This document shows positions 20,801 through 29,085 of a stretch of 64,000 nt of DNA, one piece after another (position 1 is the stretch's first letter; every line of letters starts with the position of its first letter). The notes below the pieces were generated by a model. It was not told where the DNA came from. It saw only the letters and a program-made list of their open reading frames with translations, and made no database searches. The stretch comes from Gammaproteobacteria bacterium (GTDB lineage: Bacteria; Pseudomonadota; Gammaproteobacteria; JAABTG01), in the NCBI GenBank assembly GCA_034522055.1, contig JAXHLS010000002.1, positions 3,057,549 to 3,121,548 of the forward strand. The letters run 5' to 3'. Made by a program: the position numbers and the translations under genes.

Positions 20801-21117
20801 TGGCCCCGTACGTAGTTCACGCCGGGCGCGGCCAGCAGCGTGGTGGTGAGGGGATAGGTGATCTGGTCCTCCACCAGGTCCGGGCTGCGTCCCGGCCATT
20901 CGGTGAAGATGATCACCTGCACGTCAGACAGATCGGGGATGGCGTCCAGGGGGGCATTGAGCAAGGCCCGATAGCCGCCGAAGGCCAATGCCGCGACGGT
21001 CACCACGGTCAGGAGAGGGTTGCGGGCACAGTAACCGATCACGCCTTGCAGCCAGCCTATGGATTCGCCCTCCGGGGGCGGGACATGGGGTTTTTGTCGG
21101 TGTTCCTGATCTACCAT
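17896..21117 (-). CDS. cusA: Heavy-metal RND efflux pump, CusA type (Cu/Ag)
   Basis: The 1073-residue inner-membrane pump has 12 predicted helices and two large periplasmic loops. Early motifs are NAPLDAIPDLSDVQVI and PGRSPDLVEDQITYPLTT. The fourth helix reads GIAVAIGAMVDAAIVIIDN. This Asp-containing signature belongs to the Cu(I)/Ag(I) class and differs from the DFGxxVDGA form of Zn/Cd/Co pumps such as the one at 51-54 kb. Met-rich segments (EFMPPLNEGSILYMPTALPG) fit a methionine relay for Cu(I). Its start overlaps the end of cusB by 7 bases. It carries metal from periplasm and membrane into the CusBC channel. Confidence 0.95.
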   Translation of the reverse strand: MVDQEHRQKPHVPPPEGESIGWLQGVIGYCARNPLLTVVTVAALAFGGYRALLNAPLDAIPDLSDVQVIIFTEWPGRSPDLVEDQITYPLTTTLLAAPGVNYVRGQSFFGLSFVYVIFDDGVDMYWARSRVLEYLNSATAHLPEGVNPTLGPDATGVGWVYQYALKDTTGQHSLDELRALQDFNLRYAFESVEGVSEVAAVGGFEREYQISLDPNKLASFNISLARVNEAVRDSNNDVGGRILEVAGHEQFIRGRGYVRSVADLEKVVLKTTPGGVPVTISDVGTVALGPAMQRGQGELDGQGVTVGGIVVMRYGENALAVIERVKQRLAEIEPGLPEGVEIIPVYDRSTLIKEAIDTLQTTLLEEMAIVSLVILVFLLHVRSTLVAIITLPVAVLLAFIPMYYQGLTANIMSLGGIAVAIGAMVDAAIVIIDNVHKRLHHWQADNAPPEEKAKARTDVIIEAMQQVGPSIFFSLLIITVSFMPVFALEGTEGRLFKPLAFTKTYSMGFAALLSITLVPALAVWLIRGRIRADRSRLNQWLVAGYRPVVQLAVRLRWAVVGLAVVTLAVTVIPFRSLGNEFMPPLNEGSILYMPTALPGMSITEATQTLQTMDRIIADIPEVEHVFGKIGRSTSATDPAPLSMVETVISLKPRDQWREGLDWDGLIQEMDGKLRFPGMPNIFWMPIQTRTEMLATGIRSTLGIKVFGPDLKTIENTGVAIEEALQADPRTAPYTRSAFAERTTGGYFLDFTVDRGAAARFGLNVGDVERVILAAMGGTVVSQTVEGRQRFNILVRYARDYRDNVEALKRVLVPTPTGAQIPITQVADMAFRTGPPSIRSEDGQLAGFVFVDAKSDIGIADYVALAKQVVADRVDIPAGYRLAWAGQFQYFERAKAKLKVLVPLAVFLIFFMLFMHRGSLMETLVVMVSVPFSLVGAVWLLWWLDYNLSVAVWVGMIAVAGLAVELGLLMMVYLDIAYRDRLAGQNLRTRTDLNELIQDGAGQRIRPMLMTGLALFMGLVPILWSSGSGADVMKRIAAPMVGGVLSALIMVLIVFPAIFAVWRAGGLPKDEPGA

Positions 21118-23003
21118 TGTTTGATACCTGCCTTGAGCCGGCTTTCCGAGGCGATGAGGAAATTGCCGGAGGTCACCACGCGGTCCCCGGCCTCGAGGCC
21201 GCTCAGGATCTCGATGCGCCCCTCGGCGCGCTGGCCGGTCTCCACGATGCGCGGGGCGAGCCGCCCGCCTCCGAGATCCTCGAACACCACGCGCGTCTCG
21301 CCGGCGATGATGACGGCCTCTTCGGGCACGGTGAGCCGCGGGCCGAGCCTTGCCTCGAGCCGCACTTGTGCGTACATCTGCGGTTTGAGCATCCCGTCGG
21401 GGTTATCGAGCACGACGCGGATCCGCCCGGTGCGGCTCTGGCCGTCCAGATACGGATAGAGGTAATCCACCATGCCTGCGAAGGTACGCCCCGGCAGGTA
21501 GGGCAGGGATACCGTGACCGGCATGCCCGGCTGCACCAGCGACAGCTCGGACTCGTATACATCCGCCTCGACCCAGACCCGTGACAGATCGGCGATGCGC
21601 ATGAGGGTCACGCCCGCCTTTTTAGCCGTGCCTTCGACGATGTTTTTGCTTACCACCGTACCGCCCATGGGGGCATACATGGCGACGTAGTCAACCGGTG
21701 CTCCCCGCCGCCGCAGGGCCTCGATCTCGCCGGGGCTCATGTCCCAGAGGGCGAGTCGTTTGCGTGCCGCCGCCAGCAGAGGGTTGGTGGCCTGCCTGGG
21801 CGACCTCCGGTCCCCGAGCTCCAGGTACTCCTGTTGTGCGGCCAGCAATTCCGGCCCGTAGACGGTGAACAGCTTCTGGCCTTTCTCGACCGGAGCGCCG
21901 ACGTAATCCACGTACAGCTCGCCGATCCAGACATCGACCTTGAGGGCGACGTCGGCCAGGCGCGTCTCATCGTAGGTCACCCGGCCCACGGCGCGGATGG
22001 TGCGGGTCAGGTCCCTCGCCTGCGCCTCGGCGGTCTTCACCCCGATGAGCTGGCGGCGGGCCGGGTCCAGGGTCACGGTGCCGGGAGGGGCCTCTTCCAT
22101 GGTGTCCGCGCCGGCGCGGCTCCCGCCGGATGCCAGCTGCAGTCCCTCGCGGCCCGTAGCCAGATCGAAACTCACGCGGCGTTCATCCAGCCCCGGGGCC
22201 TGGATCGCCAGACTCAGGGGCCAACTGCCTTCCATCGACAAATTGAACTCGCCCTCGTAGAGGCCGGATTCAACTTCGGTCATCTCCGCCGGTGCCCGCA
22301 TGGCGGGCATGGTGCCCATGGCAGGCATCTCGGCCACGGCGCGGATGGACGCGCCGGGAATGGCTTCGCCGTTCTCGTTATGCAGGCGGATGGTGAGGGT
22401 GTTCCCACCCATCCGGGGGGTTGGGGGCTGGACTTGAACGTCGAGCCGGTACGGCCCGCTGCGATAGGGCAATGTCTCATCGGTGCTCGCCACGACCCCG
22501 GAACCGGCACTCGATTGCAGGGGCGTGGCCCCCGAGGAAAGTTCGAGGCCGGGACGACCCGTGGCCATGTCCAGGGTAATGCGCGTCTCCCCCATCTCGG
22601 CGTCGTTGATTGCCAACGTCAGGGGCCAGCTACCCTCCATGGAAAGGTCGAAGGTGCCCTCGTAGAGGCCGGGCTCGACTTCAGTCATCTCCGCCGGTGC
22701 CCGCATGGCGGGCATGGTGCCCATGGCGGGCATTTCAGCGACCGCGCGGATGGTGGCACCACGTGCCGGTTCACCCAGCGGTGTCCGCAGTAGGACGCGC
22801 AGACGGTTCTCGCCGACATCGGGGCTAGTGGGTACGACTTCGACCCCGACATGGAAGGGACCCGAGCGGTACTGCGGCTGCAACCCGATCGCCGTGGCCG
22901 CCGTGCCCGGTCCCGCGTCTCCGGACGGGTACTGCAGGCCGATGAAGATCCCCGCGCTCAGCAGCGCGGCCCCTGCCAGACCCAAGGTGAGAAAGCGCAT
23001 CAT
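21111..23003 (-). CDS. cusB: CusB-like adaptor with two tandem YtkA-like domains
   Basis: The ATG at 23003 overlaps the upstream TolC-like gene by 4 bases and gives 630 residues, much longer than a usual CusB (about 400). After a signal anchor, residues 45-153 and 180-288 are two copies of the same YtkA/FixH-like domain. Each contains RAVAEMPAMGTMPAMRAPAE followed by MTEVExGLYEG and SMEGSWPL. From about 300 on, the standard adaptor follows: DLTRTIRAVGRVTYDETRLA, LYVDYVGAPVEKGQKLFTVY, YAPMGGTVVSKNIVEGTAKK and a beta-barrel domain. It links the pump to the outer-membrane channel. The Met-rich duplicated domains could hold Cu(I) or Ag(I). Confidence 0.93.
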   Translation of the reverse strand: MMRFLTLGLAGAALLSAGIFIGLQYPSGDAGPGTAATAIGLQPQYRSGPFHVGVEVVPTSPDVGENRLRVLLRTPLGEPARGATIRAVAEMPAMGTMPAMRAPAEMTEVEPGLYEGTFDLSMEGSWPLTLAINDAEMGETRITLDMATGRPGLELSSGATPLQSSAGSGVVASTDETLPYRSGPYRLDVQVQPPTPRMGGNTLTIRLHNENGEAIPGASIRAVAEMPAMGTMPAMRAPAEMTEVESGLYEGEFNLSMEGSWPLSLAIQAPGLDERRVSFDLATGREGLQLASGGSRAGADTMEEAPPGTVTLDPARRQLIGVKTAEAQARDLTRTIRAVGRVTYDETRLADVALKVDVWIGELYVDYVGAPVEKGQKLFTVYGPELLAAQQEYLELGDRRSPRQATNPLLAAARKRLALWDMSPGEIEALRRRGAPVDYVAMYAPMGGTVVSKNIVEGTAKKAGVTLMRIADLSRVWVEADVYESELSLVQPGMPVTVSLPYLPGRTFAGMVDYLYPYLDGQSRTGRIRVVLDNPDGMLKPQMYAQVRLEARLGPRLTVPEEAVIIAGETRVVFEDLGGGRLAPRIVETGQRAEGRIEILSGLEAGDRVVTSGNFLIASESRLKAGIKQW

Positions 23004-24319
23004 GGTGAGGTCTCCGTGCTCATGGGGCTGGCGGTGTCGAGGGGCATGCCCAGCCAGCGCTCGAGTTCGGCGAGGTGCCGCAGATAGTCGGCGCGGGCGC
23101 GTGCCAGGCCATCTTCGGTGCGCAGTTGTTCGCGCTCGGCGTCGATGACTGTGACGAACGAGCCCCCTCCGGCGCGATAATCTGTGCGGGCGGCAGCCAG
23201 GTTGTCCTTGGCCAGCGGCAGCAAACGGCTGCGGTAGATCTCGATGAGGGCGCCGGTCTCTTCCACCGCCGCCCGCGCGGTCTCGAGGTCGGCGAGCAAC
23301 TGGGCCTCCTGCTCGATCAGTTGCCAACGCCGGCGCATCAGCTCGGCGCGCGCGGCATCGCGGGAGGCGGAACGCTTGTTGCCATGGTCTAACGGCAGAT
23401 TGATGCCCACCCCCACGGTCCAGCGCTTGTCCGGGTCGTCCCAGAGGTCGTTGTAGCCGGCCATCACGCGAAAATCCGGGTAAGCGTCCTTGTCAGCCAG
23501 ATCCTTTTGGGCTCGGGCCTCGGCGATCTGGGCGCGCACCCGGGTGAGGGCGGGATGCTCGTGGGCGGCACGTCGTTGCAACCGGGCCAGGGGGGGCATG
23601 GGTGTTGGCTCGGGCAAGGCCGCCGGCGGTGGCACATAGGCTTGAGCCGGATGATTCAACAGCGCGTTGATGCGCGCCTTGGCCTCGCGCCGGCGGCGTT
23701 CGAGTGTGATCGCCTCCGCAGCCAGACGGGAACGGGCCACTTCGGCCTGCAGGGCATCCTGCTGCCCGGCGCGTCCCGTCGCATAGCGGGTTTCGGCGAC
23801 ACGACGTAGGTCCTTGAGCAATGCCTGATGGGCATCGTTGATCTCCAGTGCCCGGTGCACGTAGGTCCATTCGGCAGCCAGGGACTTCGCCGCCGCGGCG
23901 ACGCGCAGGCGCAGCTCATCGCTGTCCTCGGCCGCGGCCGCGGCCCGTTGGCGTGCGGCCTCTTCGCGCAGCGCGAGCTTGCCCGGCCAGGGGAGTGGCT
24001 GGCTGAACTCGAGGCGGTGCTGCAGCCCCCGGGGACCGCCCGCGGTCTCGGGTGCCGCCGCGTAGCTCAGGTGAGGATCGTCAAGGGCGCCGGCGGGGGC
24101 GATACGAAACTCCGCCGCCTCGGCGGCTGCCTCCAGGGCCTTGATGCTGGGGTTGCGGGCCATCACCGCATCCACCAGGGACGGCGCCGTCAGGCGGGTG
24201 AGCCCGTTGAGTGGATCCTCATCCGCGGCGGCTGGTGTGGGGCCGCCGACGGCGCTCAGCGATACCATGAGCATTCCCATTAGGCACCATTGCCCGCTGG
24301 GGTTGGGTAAAAAAGTCAT
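23000..24319 (-). CDS. cusC: Outer-membrane efflux channel, CusC/TolC family
   Basis: The 439-residue protein has a signal peptide (LMVSLSAVGGPTPAAA). It then shows the duplicated helical repeats of TolC-type channels: SLVDAVMARNPSIKALEAAA, FSQPLPWPGKLALREEAARQ, GINLPLDHGNKRSASRDAAR and ARTDYRAGGGSFVTVIDAE. It completes the tripartite pump with the next two genes. The three genes overlap by 4 and 7 bases, so they form one translation unit. Its start is preceded by a 137-base gap containing two TGTAAC hexamers. Confidence 0.9.
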   Translation of the reverse strand: MTFLPNPSGQWCLMGMLMVSLSAVGGPTPAAADEDPLNGLTRLTAPSLVDAVMARNPSIKALEAAAEAAEFRIAPAGALDDPHLSYAAAPETAGGPRGLQHRLEFSQPLPWPGKLALREEAARQRAAAAAEDSDELRLRVAAAAKSLAAEWTYVHRALEINDAHQALLKDLRRVAETRYATGRAGQQDALQAEVARSRLAAEAITLERRRREAKARINALLNHPAQAYVPPPAALPEPTPMPPLARLQRRAAHEHPALTRVRAQIAEARAQKDLADKDAYPDFRVMAGYNDLWDDPDKRWTVGVGINLPLDHGNKRSASRDAARAELMRRRWQLIEQEAQLLADLETARAAVEETGALIEIYRSRLLPLAKDNLAAARTDYRAGGGSFVTVIDAEREQLRTEDGLARARADYLRHLAELERWLGMPLDTASPMSTETSP

Positions 24320-24379
24320 TAGAACACCTTCCGTTCCAGGGGTTGCGCGTAAGGCGATCCCCGGCGTTGGATGGGTGCT

Positions 24380-24413
24380 TGTAACGCACCTCGGGGATTC
24401 CAGTACGTGTAAC
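24380..24413. promoter_or_regulatory. Paired TGTAAC hexamers upstream of cusC
   Basis: TGTAAC occurs at 24380-24385 and again at 24408-24413, 28 bases apart, just upstream of cusC. The same hexamer forms the core of the proposed CopR operator at 32.7 kb. A shared regulator is possible, but the spacing differs and no clear promoter boxes were seen. Confidence 0.3.
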
Positions 24414-24456
24414 GGGCGCGCGTGGCCGTGCTAACGGCCGGCGCGGGAAGGTGGGA

Positions 24457-24894
24457 TCAAACGCGCAGGCGGTGGGTCAGGAAGTAGGTGTCGGTGCCCG
24501 AGACGCGGGCGGGTAGGTAAGGTGGTTCAAAGGGGGAACGACCAAACGGCTGGGGTTCGGCCCCGGCGGGCATGACCGCCACGGGTGGCGGCTGGGGTGC
24601 GTCCAGCAACAGCAAAAGTTGGCTCGCCGGGTCCGTCGATAATGCTTCCATGCCAGGCACGGCCTGGTGCGATATCTCACAACAGTCCATGGTCGGCACC
24701 AACCCCGCTGTGTCACCCGGACACCCGCCGCCCAGGGGACAGCCGTCATCCATGGCGTTATCTTCGTCACAGCAACAGGCCCGATATTCGCCATCCATGA
24801 GGGTACAGGCGAAGATCTGCTGAAAGGGTGTGGCCAGGGCCAACACCATCAGGAGTGCTGTGGTCAGCCACCGTGTAGAAGGAGGGCGATGCAT
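24457..24894 (-). CDS. Secreted Cys-rich protein of the cus locus
   Basis: The 145-residue protein has a signal peptide (ALLMVLALATPFQQIFA). A short Cys-rich module follows: FACTLMDG, YRACCCDEDNAMDDGCPLGG, GCPGD and MDCCEISHQ, eight cysteines within about 60 residues. The C-terminal half is Pro-rich (DAPQPPPVAVMP, RSPFEPPYLPARV) and probably unstructured. I recognise no named family. Directly upstream of cusCBA on the same strand, it may bind Cu(I), Ag(I) or Hg(II) in the periplasm and hand it to the pump. Confidence 0.7.
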   Translation of the reverse strand: MHRPPSTRWLTTALLMVLALATPFQQIFACTLMDGEYRACCCDEDNAMDDGCPLGGGCPGDTAGLVPTMDCCEISHQAVPGMEALSTDPASQLLLLLDAPQPPPVAVMPAGAEPQPFGRSPFEPPYLPARVSGTDTYFLTHRLRV

Positions 24895-25076
24895 AAGGTT
24901 AAAGATAGCCTTTATCCGGCAAAGCTTACAAGGAGGCAGTTGGGTTCCAAGACCGATGGGTCATCCCCACCGGAATGCGCTCGGGTCAAGAAGATCAAGA
25001 CTCGCTGGCCCGCGAACCTTCCCCAGACCACAGAATGTGCTGTAGGGGTCAAGGCCGGATGCGGCTATGGAGACCC

Positions 25077-26450
25077 TCAGAAGAGGAGGGAATAGACCAG
25101 ACCAACGGCGGCGCAGGTGGCGATTACGGAGATGATGCTTGCCTTGTATCGCCATAATGCGATGAAAGCGCCGATGGTTATCAACAACGAGAACCACTCG
25201 AAGCGCCCACTGAAGGGTGCCGTCCCGGTGGCGTCCGGCCACAGCACATGCCAGGCGAAGAACACCGCGAGGTTGAGCACCACGCCGACCACTGCGGCGG
25301 TTATACCGGTCAGCGGTGCCGTGAACTTGACATCGTGCCGGGTCGCCTCCACGGCGGGAGCGCCGATGAGGATGAACAGGAACGAGGGCAGAAAGGTGAA
25401 TACGGTGGCCACGATGGCGCCGACGATACCGGCCAGAGCCAGACTGTCCGGGCCGAAGATCTCTTTGGTCCAGGCTCCCACAAAACCGACGAAGGCCACC
25501 ACCATGATGAGGGGTCCCGGTGTCGTCTCTCCGAGCGCCAGGCCATCAATCATCTGGACGCCGGTGAGCCAACCGTAGTGGTCGACACCACCCTGATAGA
25601 CGTAGGGCAGTACCGCATAGGCACCGCCGAAGGTCACGAATGCCGCCTTGGTGAAGAACCAGCCCATCTGGGTCAGGGGACCCTGCCAGCCATAGCTCAG
25701 ATAGAGGTAGCCCTCCAGCAGCGTCCAGATGGCCACCCCGGTGGCCCCGTGGATGATGGCGGCCCGCCAGGTGAATCGGCCCCAGGGTGGCGCCGGCGTG
25801 TGGTCGTCGATGAGCGCCGGCCCGAAGGTTCTGCCTGACGCGCCATGACTACCGCCCACTTCGAACTTTGCGGGTGCGACGCGGCCGCCGATGTAACCCA
25901 TCAGGCCGGCACCCAGGACGATATAGGGGAAGGGGACATGCAGGGCGAAGATGGCCACGAAGGCCATGGCGGCCATGGACCATAACACCCCGTTGTGCAG
26001 TGCCCGCGAGCCGATCCGGTAGGCGGCGAATACGACGATGGCCGTCACCGCCGGTTTGATGCCGTACAGTACGCCGGCCACCACGGGCAAATCGCCGTAG
26101 GCCAAGTAGATCCAGGTCAGCACCATCAGTATCGCCAGGGATGGCAGCACGAACAGCACACCAGCCATGACCCCGCCGAGGGTGCCGTGCATCAGCCAGC
26201 CGATATAGGTGGCTAATTGCTGGGCCTCGGGACCGGGTAGCACCATAGTGTAATTGAGGGCGTGGAGGAAGCGGTGTTCGCTGATCCAACGGCGGCGTTC
26301 CACGAGTTCGGTATGCATCATGGAGATCTGACCCGCCGGTCCGCCGAAGCTGATGAAGCCGAGCTTCAGCCAGTATAGAAATGCCTCGCGCCAGGAGACG
26401 GGGGTGGGCGAGGGGCGCTCCGCCTCCAGTGGTTCAGGATTGGCTGACAT
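25077..26450 (-). CDS. chrA: Chromate transporter ChrA
   Basis: The ATG at 26448-26450 gives 457 residues with two homologous six-helix halves, the long (bidomain) ChrA form. Half one begins FLYWLKLGFISFGGPAGQIS and contains MVLPGPEAQQLATYIGWLMH. Half two has FTKAAFVTFGGAYAVLPYVY and LALGETTPGPLIMVVAFVGF. The FGGP and PGPE/TPGP motifs are the family signature. It exports chromate from the cytoplasm. It follows chrB after 43 bases. Confidence 0.95.
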   Translation of the reverse strand: MSANPEPLEAERPSPTPVSWREAFLYWLKLGFISFGGPAGQISMMHTELVERRRWISEHRFLHALNYTMVLPGPEAQQLATYIGWLMHGTLGGVMAGVLFVLPSLAILMVLTWIYLAYGDLPVVAGVLYGIKPAVTAIVVFAAYRIGSRALHNGVLWSMAAMAFVAIFALHVPFPYIVLGAGLMGYIGGRVAPAKFEVGGSHGASGRTFGPALIDDHTPAPPWGRFTWRAAIIHGATGVAIWTLLEGYLYLSYGWQGPLTQMGWFFTKAAFVTFGGAYAVLPYVYQGGVDHYGWLTGVQMIDGLALGETTPGPLIMVVAFVGFVGAWTKEIFGPDSLALAGIVGAIVATVFTFLPSFLFILIGAPAVEATRHDVKFTAPLTGITAAVVGVVLNLAVFFAWHVLWPDATGTAPFSGRFEWFSLLITIGAFIALWRYKASIISVIATCAAVGLVYSLLF

Positions 26451-26493
26451 GGGATGTTTCTCGGTCAGGATCGCATCAGGTGGAGCCGGGCCC

Positions 26494-27459
26494 TCAGGGC
26501 TCTGGCCCCGAGAAACGGCGATGCAGGGCGTCGAGGACCGGCGTCGTGGCGTCCAGCAGGATGTCATCGTCCGCTGCACTTTCACGCAGTCCGGCCAGTA
26601 TGGCCTCGAATCCCGCGGCCTCCGCCACGGCTTCGCCACCCACATCGAGGTAGTGGACCAGGCGCCCGAGTTGGGTCAGTCCGGGATCCGTATCCAGCTC
26701 GAAGCTCGACAGCAACACCTCGAAGGTCACCCGGGGACCGATGTGGGTAAAGGCCGCGCCGTCGAAATCAAACCCCACGGCTTCGCCGGGACAATCCTCG
26801 GGCCGACCCAGCCACAGGAAACGGGCCTCGCTATCGATAAAGCGGCGGATCAACCAGGCGCTCGCCACACGATCGACCCAAAGATGGCGGCGAGTCGCCC
26901 ATAGGAGACCTCGATATCGTTGTCGGTCCACTCGCCCCACATCCCCCTCGGCCGTGCTCGGTTCCCGGGGTGAAAAGCGGCTGTTGATGCGGTCAGTCAG
27001 CTCCGCCAACGCCTGCGTTGTCCGCGCGCTGGTCTCGTCGGGGAAAAAATCGGTGAGCACGATGGACTTGAGTTCCTGTTCCATCCGGCGCAGCCGCCGC
27101 CGCGCCGCGGCCTCGTCCAGTCGGGGCAGCTCCGAACCGAGGGCCGCCATGTGCGCCTGAAGCTCCAGATAGCCCTCCCTACGGTTGAAGGAGGACCGTA
27201 TCCGCTCCTCGAGCCCTGCCCGCTGCACGGGCAACTCGAACAGCCATGTTGTCCCACCATCTCCTTCGACCTGTTCGCCAATCGCTTCCAGCTTCGTGCG
27301 GTTGGCCGCCGTCGCGGGTAATAGCGTGACCCCGTCGCGTAGGGAGGTCGCACCCAGCTCCTTCAGCGACCGCCAGAGACGCACCCGGGGTGTGCTCTGG
27401 GTGCGCCGGAGCAGACTGGTCGTGAAGACCAGCCATCGGGTAGGGCGGTCGTCATGCAT
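26494..27459 (-). CDS. chrB: Chromate resistance protein ChrB
   Basis: The 321-residue protein starts RPTRWLVFTTSLLRRTQSTP and VRLWRSLKELGATSLRDGVT, the N-terminal ChrB domain that acts as a chromate-sensing DNA-binding region in Ochrobactrum and Cupriavidus. The C-terminal domain includes WATRRHLWVDRVASAWLIRR, the ChrB-C signature. It is the first gene of the pair and is likely both sensor and repressor of chrBA. Confidence 0.92.
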   Translation of the reverse strand: MHDDRPTRWLVFTTSLLRRTQSTPRVRLWRSLKELGATSLRDGVTLLPATAANRTKLEAIGEQVEGDGGTTWLFELPVQRAGLEERIRSSFNRREGYLELQAHMAALGSELPRLDEAAARRRLRRMEQELKSIVLTDFFPDETSARTTQALAELTDRINSRFSPREPSTAEGDVGRVDRQRYRGLLWATRRHLWVDRVASAWLIRRFIDSEARFLWLGRPEDCPGEAVGFDFDGAAFTHIGPRVTFEVLLSSFELDTDPGLTQLGRLVHYLDVGGEAVAEAAGFEAILAGLRESAADDDILLDATTPVLDALHRRFSGPEP

Positions 27460-27920
27460 TTGAAACGGACGTTACTATATGGAAACAGCCATTACAAACG
27501 CTTCAGCGCGACCGTTTTCACCGGGTGAATGGGTCACGGGTTTCATCGGCGGTTACTCCATCTACCATCTACGACCAGGCCCATCCCTGGCTGGTCTCCC
27601 TGTTGGAGGCCGCCTGCGCACAGATGGTCAGGAGCGCGACCGTTACAACGGCGAGCCCGAGTGCCGAGAGTGAAGGCGGCGAGACAAGGAAGATACGGCC
27701 AGCGTGTCGGCCCCGACCTTGGTCTACTTCCGCCCATCACCCCTGGGAGTCCAGCCGTGCTGATCGTGCCATGGCGACCCTTGATAGGATTGACCGCGGT
27801 TTTGCTGCCACATGGGTGGGCTGTCCCGGTAGCCGCCCCTGGACATGTCGTTACGGCGCCGTTGCCACAGGGGTGGTCCCGGCTGGAGTCGATGGGGGTT
27901 TCAAGCGTGGGACATTTGGA
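27460..27920. other. Gap between chrB and the cop operon, no gene seen
   Basis: Short open frames occur on both strands, but none has a convincing start, family motif or codon pattern. The stretch next to chrB (27460-27530) is AT-richer and should hold the chrBA promoter. The operon to the right ends in the other part of the gap, and no strong terminator hairpin was noticed. Confidence 0.5.
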
Positions 27921-28364
27921 TCAGTTTGTGGGGGTGATGGACTTGCTGGAGCGGCGGCTGATCTCCACCCAGCGCTCGTAGATCTCATCGCTCCAGCGGG
28001 ACTGGACCCAGGCCAGGATGGCGTCGACGTCGCGATCCGAGAGTCGGTCGGCAAAGCCCGGCATGACGCCCCCCAGGCGCTCGCCCCCCTGCTTGATTGT
28101 GCGCTGGAGGATGAACAGGGGGTGGTGCCAGGTGTGGGCGCTGCCGTCCAGGGGCGGTGGCGGGTACTTGCCGTCCGGGCCCGGCTTGCGCCAGTCCGGG
28201 GTGCCCGAGGCATCCGGCCGGTGGCAGGAGGCGCAGTGTTGCTGATAGAGAGGGCCGCCGCGGGCCACCTGCTGCGGGGTATACCAGCGCTCGGCCGCCG
28301 GGGCCGGCACGGCGCCGGCGATGGTCAGGGCCGCCGCCACTGCCAAAGGTGTTGCGTGTCTCAT
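27921..28364 (-). CDS. Secreted c-type cytochrome of the cop operon
   Basis: The ATG at 28362-28364 follows gaggagg and gives 147 residues. A signal peptide (LAVAAALTIAGAVPAPA) is followed by one haem motif, CASCH, in GPLYQQHCASCHRPDASG. The axial Met is probably in LGGVMPGFADRLSDRDVDA, the usual cytochrome c C-terminal helix pattern. It is the last gene of the cop operon, 12 bases after copB. It could take electrons from the CopA oxidase or from Cu(I). No such role is proven. Confidence 0.85.
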   Translation of the reverse strand: MRHATPLAVAAALTIAGAVPAPAAERWYTPQQVARGGPLYQQHCASCHRPDASGTPDWRKPGPDGKYPPPPLDGSAHTWHHPLFILQRTIKQGGERLGGVMPGFADRLSDRDVDAILAWVQSRWSDEIYERWVEISRRSSKSITPTN

Positions 28365-28375
28365 GGCATGCCTCC

Positions 28376-29080
28376 TCAGAACCAGGCCCGGAAGCCCACC
28401 ACCACCTGGGCGTCGCTGGTGTCCTCGCCGTGGTCGCGGGCGAAGTCGGCGGTGTCGCCGAACTTCTTGGTCCAGTTGATGCCGATGTAGGGGGCGAATT
28501 CCCGCACGATCTCGTAGCGTAGGCGCAGGCCGAGTTCCAGATCGGAAAGACCTGAGCCGACGCCCGTGGCGCGGTCGTCCTTGCCGTGGAGGTTCACCTC
28601 CAACTCCGGCGACAGCACCAGCTTCTGGGTGAACAGCCACTCGTATTCGCCGGTGAAGCGGGCCGCCACCTGGCCGTTGCCGCCCACGAAGGCGGCGGCG
28701 TCGACCTCGAACCAGTAGGGGGCCAGGCCGTTGAAGCCTATGGCCAGCCAGTCCCGCTCGGGCTTGGGCATGGCGTCGTGGCGCCAGCCCACCTGGAGGT
28801 CCCAGTAGGGGGCGATGGCGCGGCTGTAGAGGGCCTGGATCTCGGCCTCCTCGGTCTCGCCGCCCACCCGTTCCACCTCGGTCTTGAACCACAGCTTGTG
28901 GAGGTCGCGACCGATCCACACATCGGCCTCGAGCATCAGGGGGTCGTCGCCGCCGGTGTGTTGTCTTTCGAAGCGGTCGATCATCACCTTGGCCAGCACG
29001 GGGTCGTCGCCGCCGGCGGCGGGGACGTTGGTGGCCAGGACGAGGGTGCCAAGGGCAATCAGGGTTCTTTTCATATTCAT
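28376..29080 (-). CDS. copB: Copper resistance protein CopB (PcoB)
   Basis: The 234-residue protein has a short signal peptide (LIALGTLVLATNVPA) and an outer-membrane barrel of the CopB family: DPVLAKVMIDRFERQ, EADVWIGRDLHKLWFKTEVE, YSRAIAPYWDLQVGWRHDAM and LGLRLRYEIVREFAPYIGIN. It ends in Phe (VGFRAWF). The Met/His-rich N-terminal segment of many CopB proteins is missing, so this is the short form. It works with CopA in binding or exporting copper at the outer membrane. It starts 5 bases after copA. Confidence 0.92.
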   Translation of the reverse strand: MNMKRTLIALGTLVLATNVPAAGGDDPVLAKVMIDRFERQHTGGDDPLMLEADVWIGRDLHKLWFKTEVERVGGETEEAEIQALYSRAIAPYWDLQVGWRHDAMPKPERDWLAIGFNGLAPYWFEVDAAAFVGGNGQVAARFTGEYEWLFTQKLVLSPELEVNLHGKDDRATGVGSGLSDLELGLRLRYEIVREFAPYIGINWTKKFGDTADFARDHGEDTSDAQVVVGFRAWF

Positions 29081-29085
29081 TCTCC

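Noticed and set aside
19153-21459. Open frame of 768 codons on the plus strand
   Set aside because: Antisense to cusA and cusB, low-complexity His/Gly/Asp composition, no recognisable domain.
27460-27920. A regulator gene between chrB and the cop operon
   Set aside because: Short frames on both strands lack motifs, ribosome sites and plausible codon use.
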